Part shown: one piece after another, positions 5,442-6,569 of the stretch | Layout of the letters: each line of letters opens with the position of its first letter | Position numbering within the stretch: the first letter of the stretch is position 1 | Assembly (NCBI GenBank): GCA_964537965.1 | Contig: CAZIDB010000250.1 | Coordinates: 1 to 6,569, forward strand | DNA from: SURF-24 sp964537965 | GTDB taxonomy: Bacteria; Bacteroidota; Ignavibacteria; Ignavibacteriales; SURF-24 | Direction of reading: 5' to 3' | Length of the DNA: 6,569 nt | Program-made: the position numbers and the translations under genes | Notes under the pieces: model-generated | What the model was told of the DNA's origin: nothing | The model's database searches: none | Seen by the model: only the letters and a program-made list of their open reading frames with translations

Positions 5442-6569
5442 AGAATTTTATCTTTTTAATTACACTTGTTTTAATCACCTGCGTTTCTGCCCAGGATACA
5501 AGGCAGAAAGATCCTAACGTTGAATTACCTGAGTTTGTTATAACCGGAATTGAAAAAGTAACATTGCCTGTTCTGCCAAAACCAAAAGCAGAATTAATAA
5601 CTATCATCTCGGATGATTTTATAAGACCATCTTATTCACCGGAGGAACTTAGCATTTCTACACTCTCTGATCCTGAAAAGAAAGATGTTAACATTCTGCA
5701 AAAGGAAAACGGCTTTTATGGAAATGTAAATGCAGGTTTAGGTGTTTACACACTTCCGGTTGGTCAGGTTTCACTCGGAACACCATTCGATAACGGATTG
5801 ATAAAAGGCGATCTGCTGGTTAAAAATGTACGCAATTATGTCGATAATGCGGATTACAGTACATTCGGAGCAAAAATTTTTACTTCCATATTCAGCGATA
5901 ACAATTCTGATTTTTTACCCGGCTCTACTTTTAAACTTGGCGCTAATTACAATTATCTTAATTATAAATTCTATGGTTCGTTAATCCCTGATTATAACAG
6001 GAGCCTGCATTTCAGCAATATTTACTTCGGATATTCAAGTTTCCCAACGGAAAATTTCAAGCTCGATTTCAAAATTGATGAAAGAATTTTTTATGTAAAA
6101 GATTTAAACCTTACAGAAAATAATTTTAATGTTGATGGTTTCATACAAACCGGGTTTAAGGAATTTTTAATCGGCGGCAACCTTACTTACGGAAATTATT
6201 ATGCTAAAGCCGACTTAAAAGGATCGTCAAGATATAATTTTATAAATGTACATCCTTATGCTGAGCTGAACTTGACAGATCACTTTACAGTAAGAGGCGG
6301 AATTGTCTATGCACATCTTGGAAGCAGCAATTTATTTTCACCGACTGCCGCTATGTCCCTATTATTTAGCCAAAAGGTTTCCTTCTATGCAGAATTAAAT
6401 CCAACTGCTGCAGTTCTTGATCCGCGGACTTTAGCAGAAAGGAACCGGTTTTATGACATTAACTCAATCACTCCTGTTATGCAAAAGGAAAAATTTAATC
6501 TTAAAGGCGCGCTCAAGTATGAATACGAAACCTATTTTGAAATTGATGCAGGCATGCAATACATAGACT
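5438..6569 (+). CDS. Exported beta-barrel-like protein with TonB-box-like N terminus (partial, 3' end outside window)
   Basis: The frame from ATG 5438 stays open to the window end, giving 377 residues with no stop. It starts with a Sec signal peptide (MKNF, hydrophobic core, likely cleavage after VSA at 18). ELPEFVITG at 29-37 strongly resembles the TonB-box or N-terminal consensus of TonB-dependent receptors in the Bacteroidota (LPEVVVTG). A Pro/Lys-rich linker follows (43-50). From about 92 the chain has alternating, aromatic-rich strands (for example YGNVNAGLGVYTLP, FKLGANYNYLNYKFYGSL, LIGGNLTYGNYYAKADL), as expected for an outer-membrane barrel. No plug-domain sequence is recognised between the box and the barrel. 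The ATG overlaps the TPR stop codon (ATGA), with a weak AAGAG 7 bases upstream, so the two are probably translationally coupled and made in fixed ratio. It could be a plugless TonB-linked porin or an assembly/secretion barrel. Confidence 0.85.
   Translation, partial: MKNFIFLITLVLITCVSAQDTRQKDPNVELPEFVITGIEKVTLPVLPKPKAELITIISDDFIRPSYSPEELSISTLSDPEKKDVNILQKENGFYGNVNAGLGVYTLPVGQVSLGTPFDNGLIKGDLLVKNVRNYVDNADYSTFGAKIFTSIFSDNNSDFLPGSTFKLGANYNYLNYKFYGSLIPDYNRSLHFSNIYFGYSSFPTENFKLDFKIDERIFYVKDLNLTENNFNVDGFIQTGFKEFLIGGNLTYGNYYAKADLKGSSRYNFINVHPYAELNLTDHFTVRGGIVYAHLGSSNLFSPTAAMSLLFSQKVSFYAELNPTAAVLDPRTLAERNRFYDINSITPVMQKEKFNLKGALKYEYETYFEIDAGMQYID

Noticed and set aside
5365..5607. Open frame of 80 codons on the - strand across the TPR/barrel junction
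   Set aside because: It is antisense to the overlapping stop/start and to the signal peptide and TonB-box region of the partial barrel gene, both of which are convincing.

Overview
The DNA is AT-rich (about a third G+C by eye) and bacterial. It carries an outer-membrane barrel, a TonB-box-like envelope protein and a very long TPR protein of the BamD/YbgF-like type, so the host has an outer membrane. Protein style (Lys/Asn/Tyr/Ser-rich, 'ELPEFVITG' box) and the fusion of a dolichol-kinase-like domain to DUF92 suggest the Bacteroidota/Chlorobiota/Ignavibacteriota group. This placement is inference; no marker gene in the window settles it.

Layout. At the left edge is a complete tRNA-Leu(GAG) gene on the + strand (29-111). 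A strong hairpin with A/T tracts on both sides (116-144) follows and can terminate both the tRNA transcript and the gene arriving from the other side. That gene (171-713, - strand) encodes a small exported beta-barrel protein with a good Shine-Dalgarno site. A 221-bp divergent intergenic region (714-934) holds candidate promoters for both directions, a 9-bp inverted repeat and a short direct repeat.

From 935 to the right edge lies one tightly packed + strand operon of three genes: (1) a 509-residue polytopic membrane protein with a C-terminal DUF92 domain (phytyl-phosphate kinase VTE6 / TMEM19 family) and an N-terminal domain resembling dolichol/phytol kinases; (2) after 1 bp, a 991-residue exported protein made almost wholly of about 26 TPR-like units; (3) overlapping by 4 bp (ATGA), an exported protein with a TonB-box-like motif that runs into beta-barrel-like sequence and is cut by the window end at 6569.

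How they may work together. Genes 2 and 3 look like an envelope pair: a periplasmic TPR superhelix and an outer-membrane barrel with a motif that could engage TonB. The membrane enzyme in front would act on isoprenoid (or similar) phosphates in the inner membrane. Whether its activity serves the pair or it only shares the promoter cannot be told from sequence. The most notable points are the apparent loss of key residues in the N-terminal kinase-like domain beside an intact DUF92 domain, and the TPR/TonB-box barrel pair with no visible plug domain.
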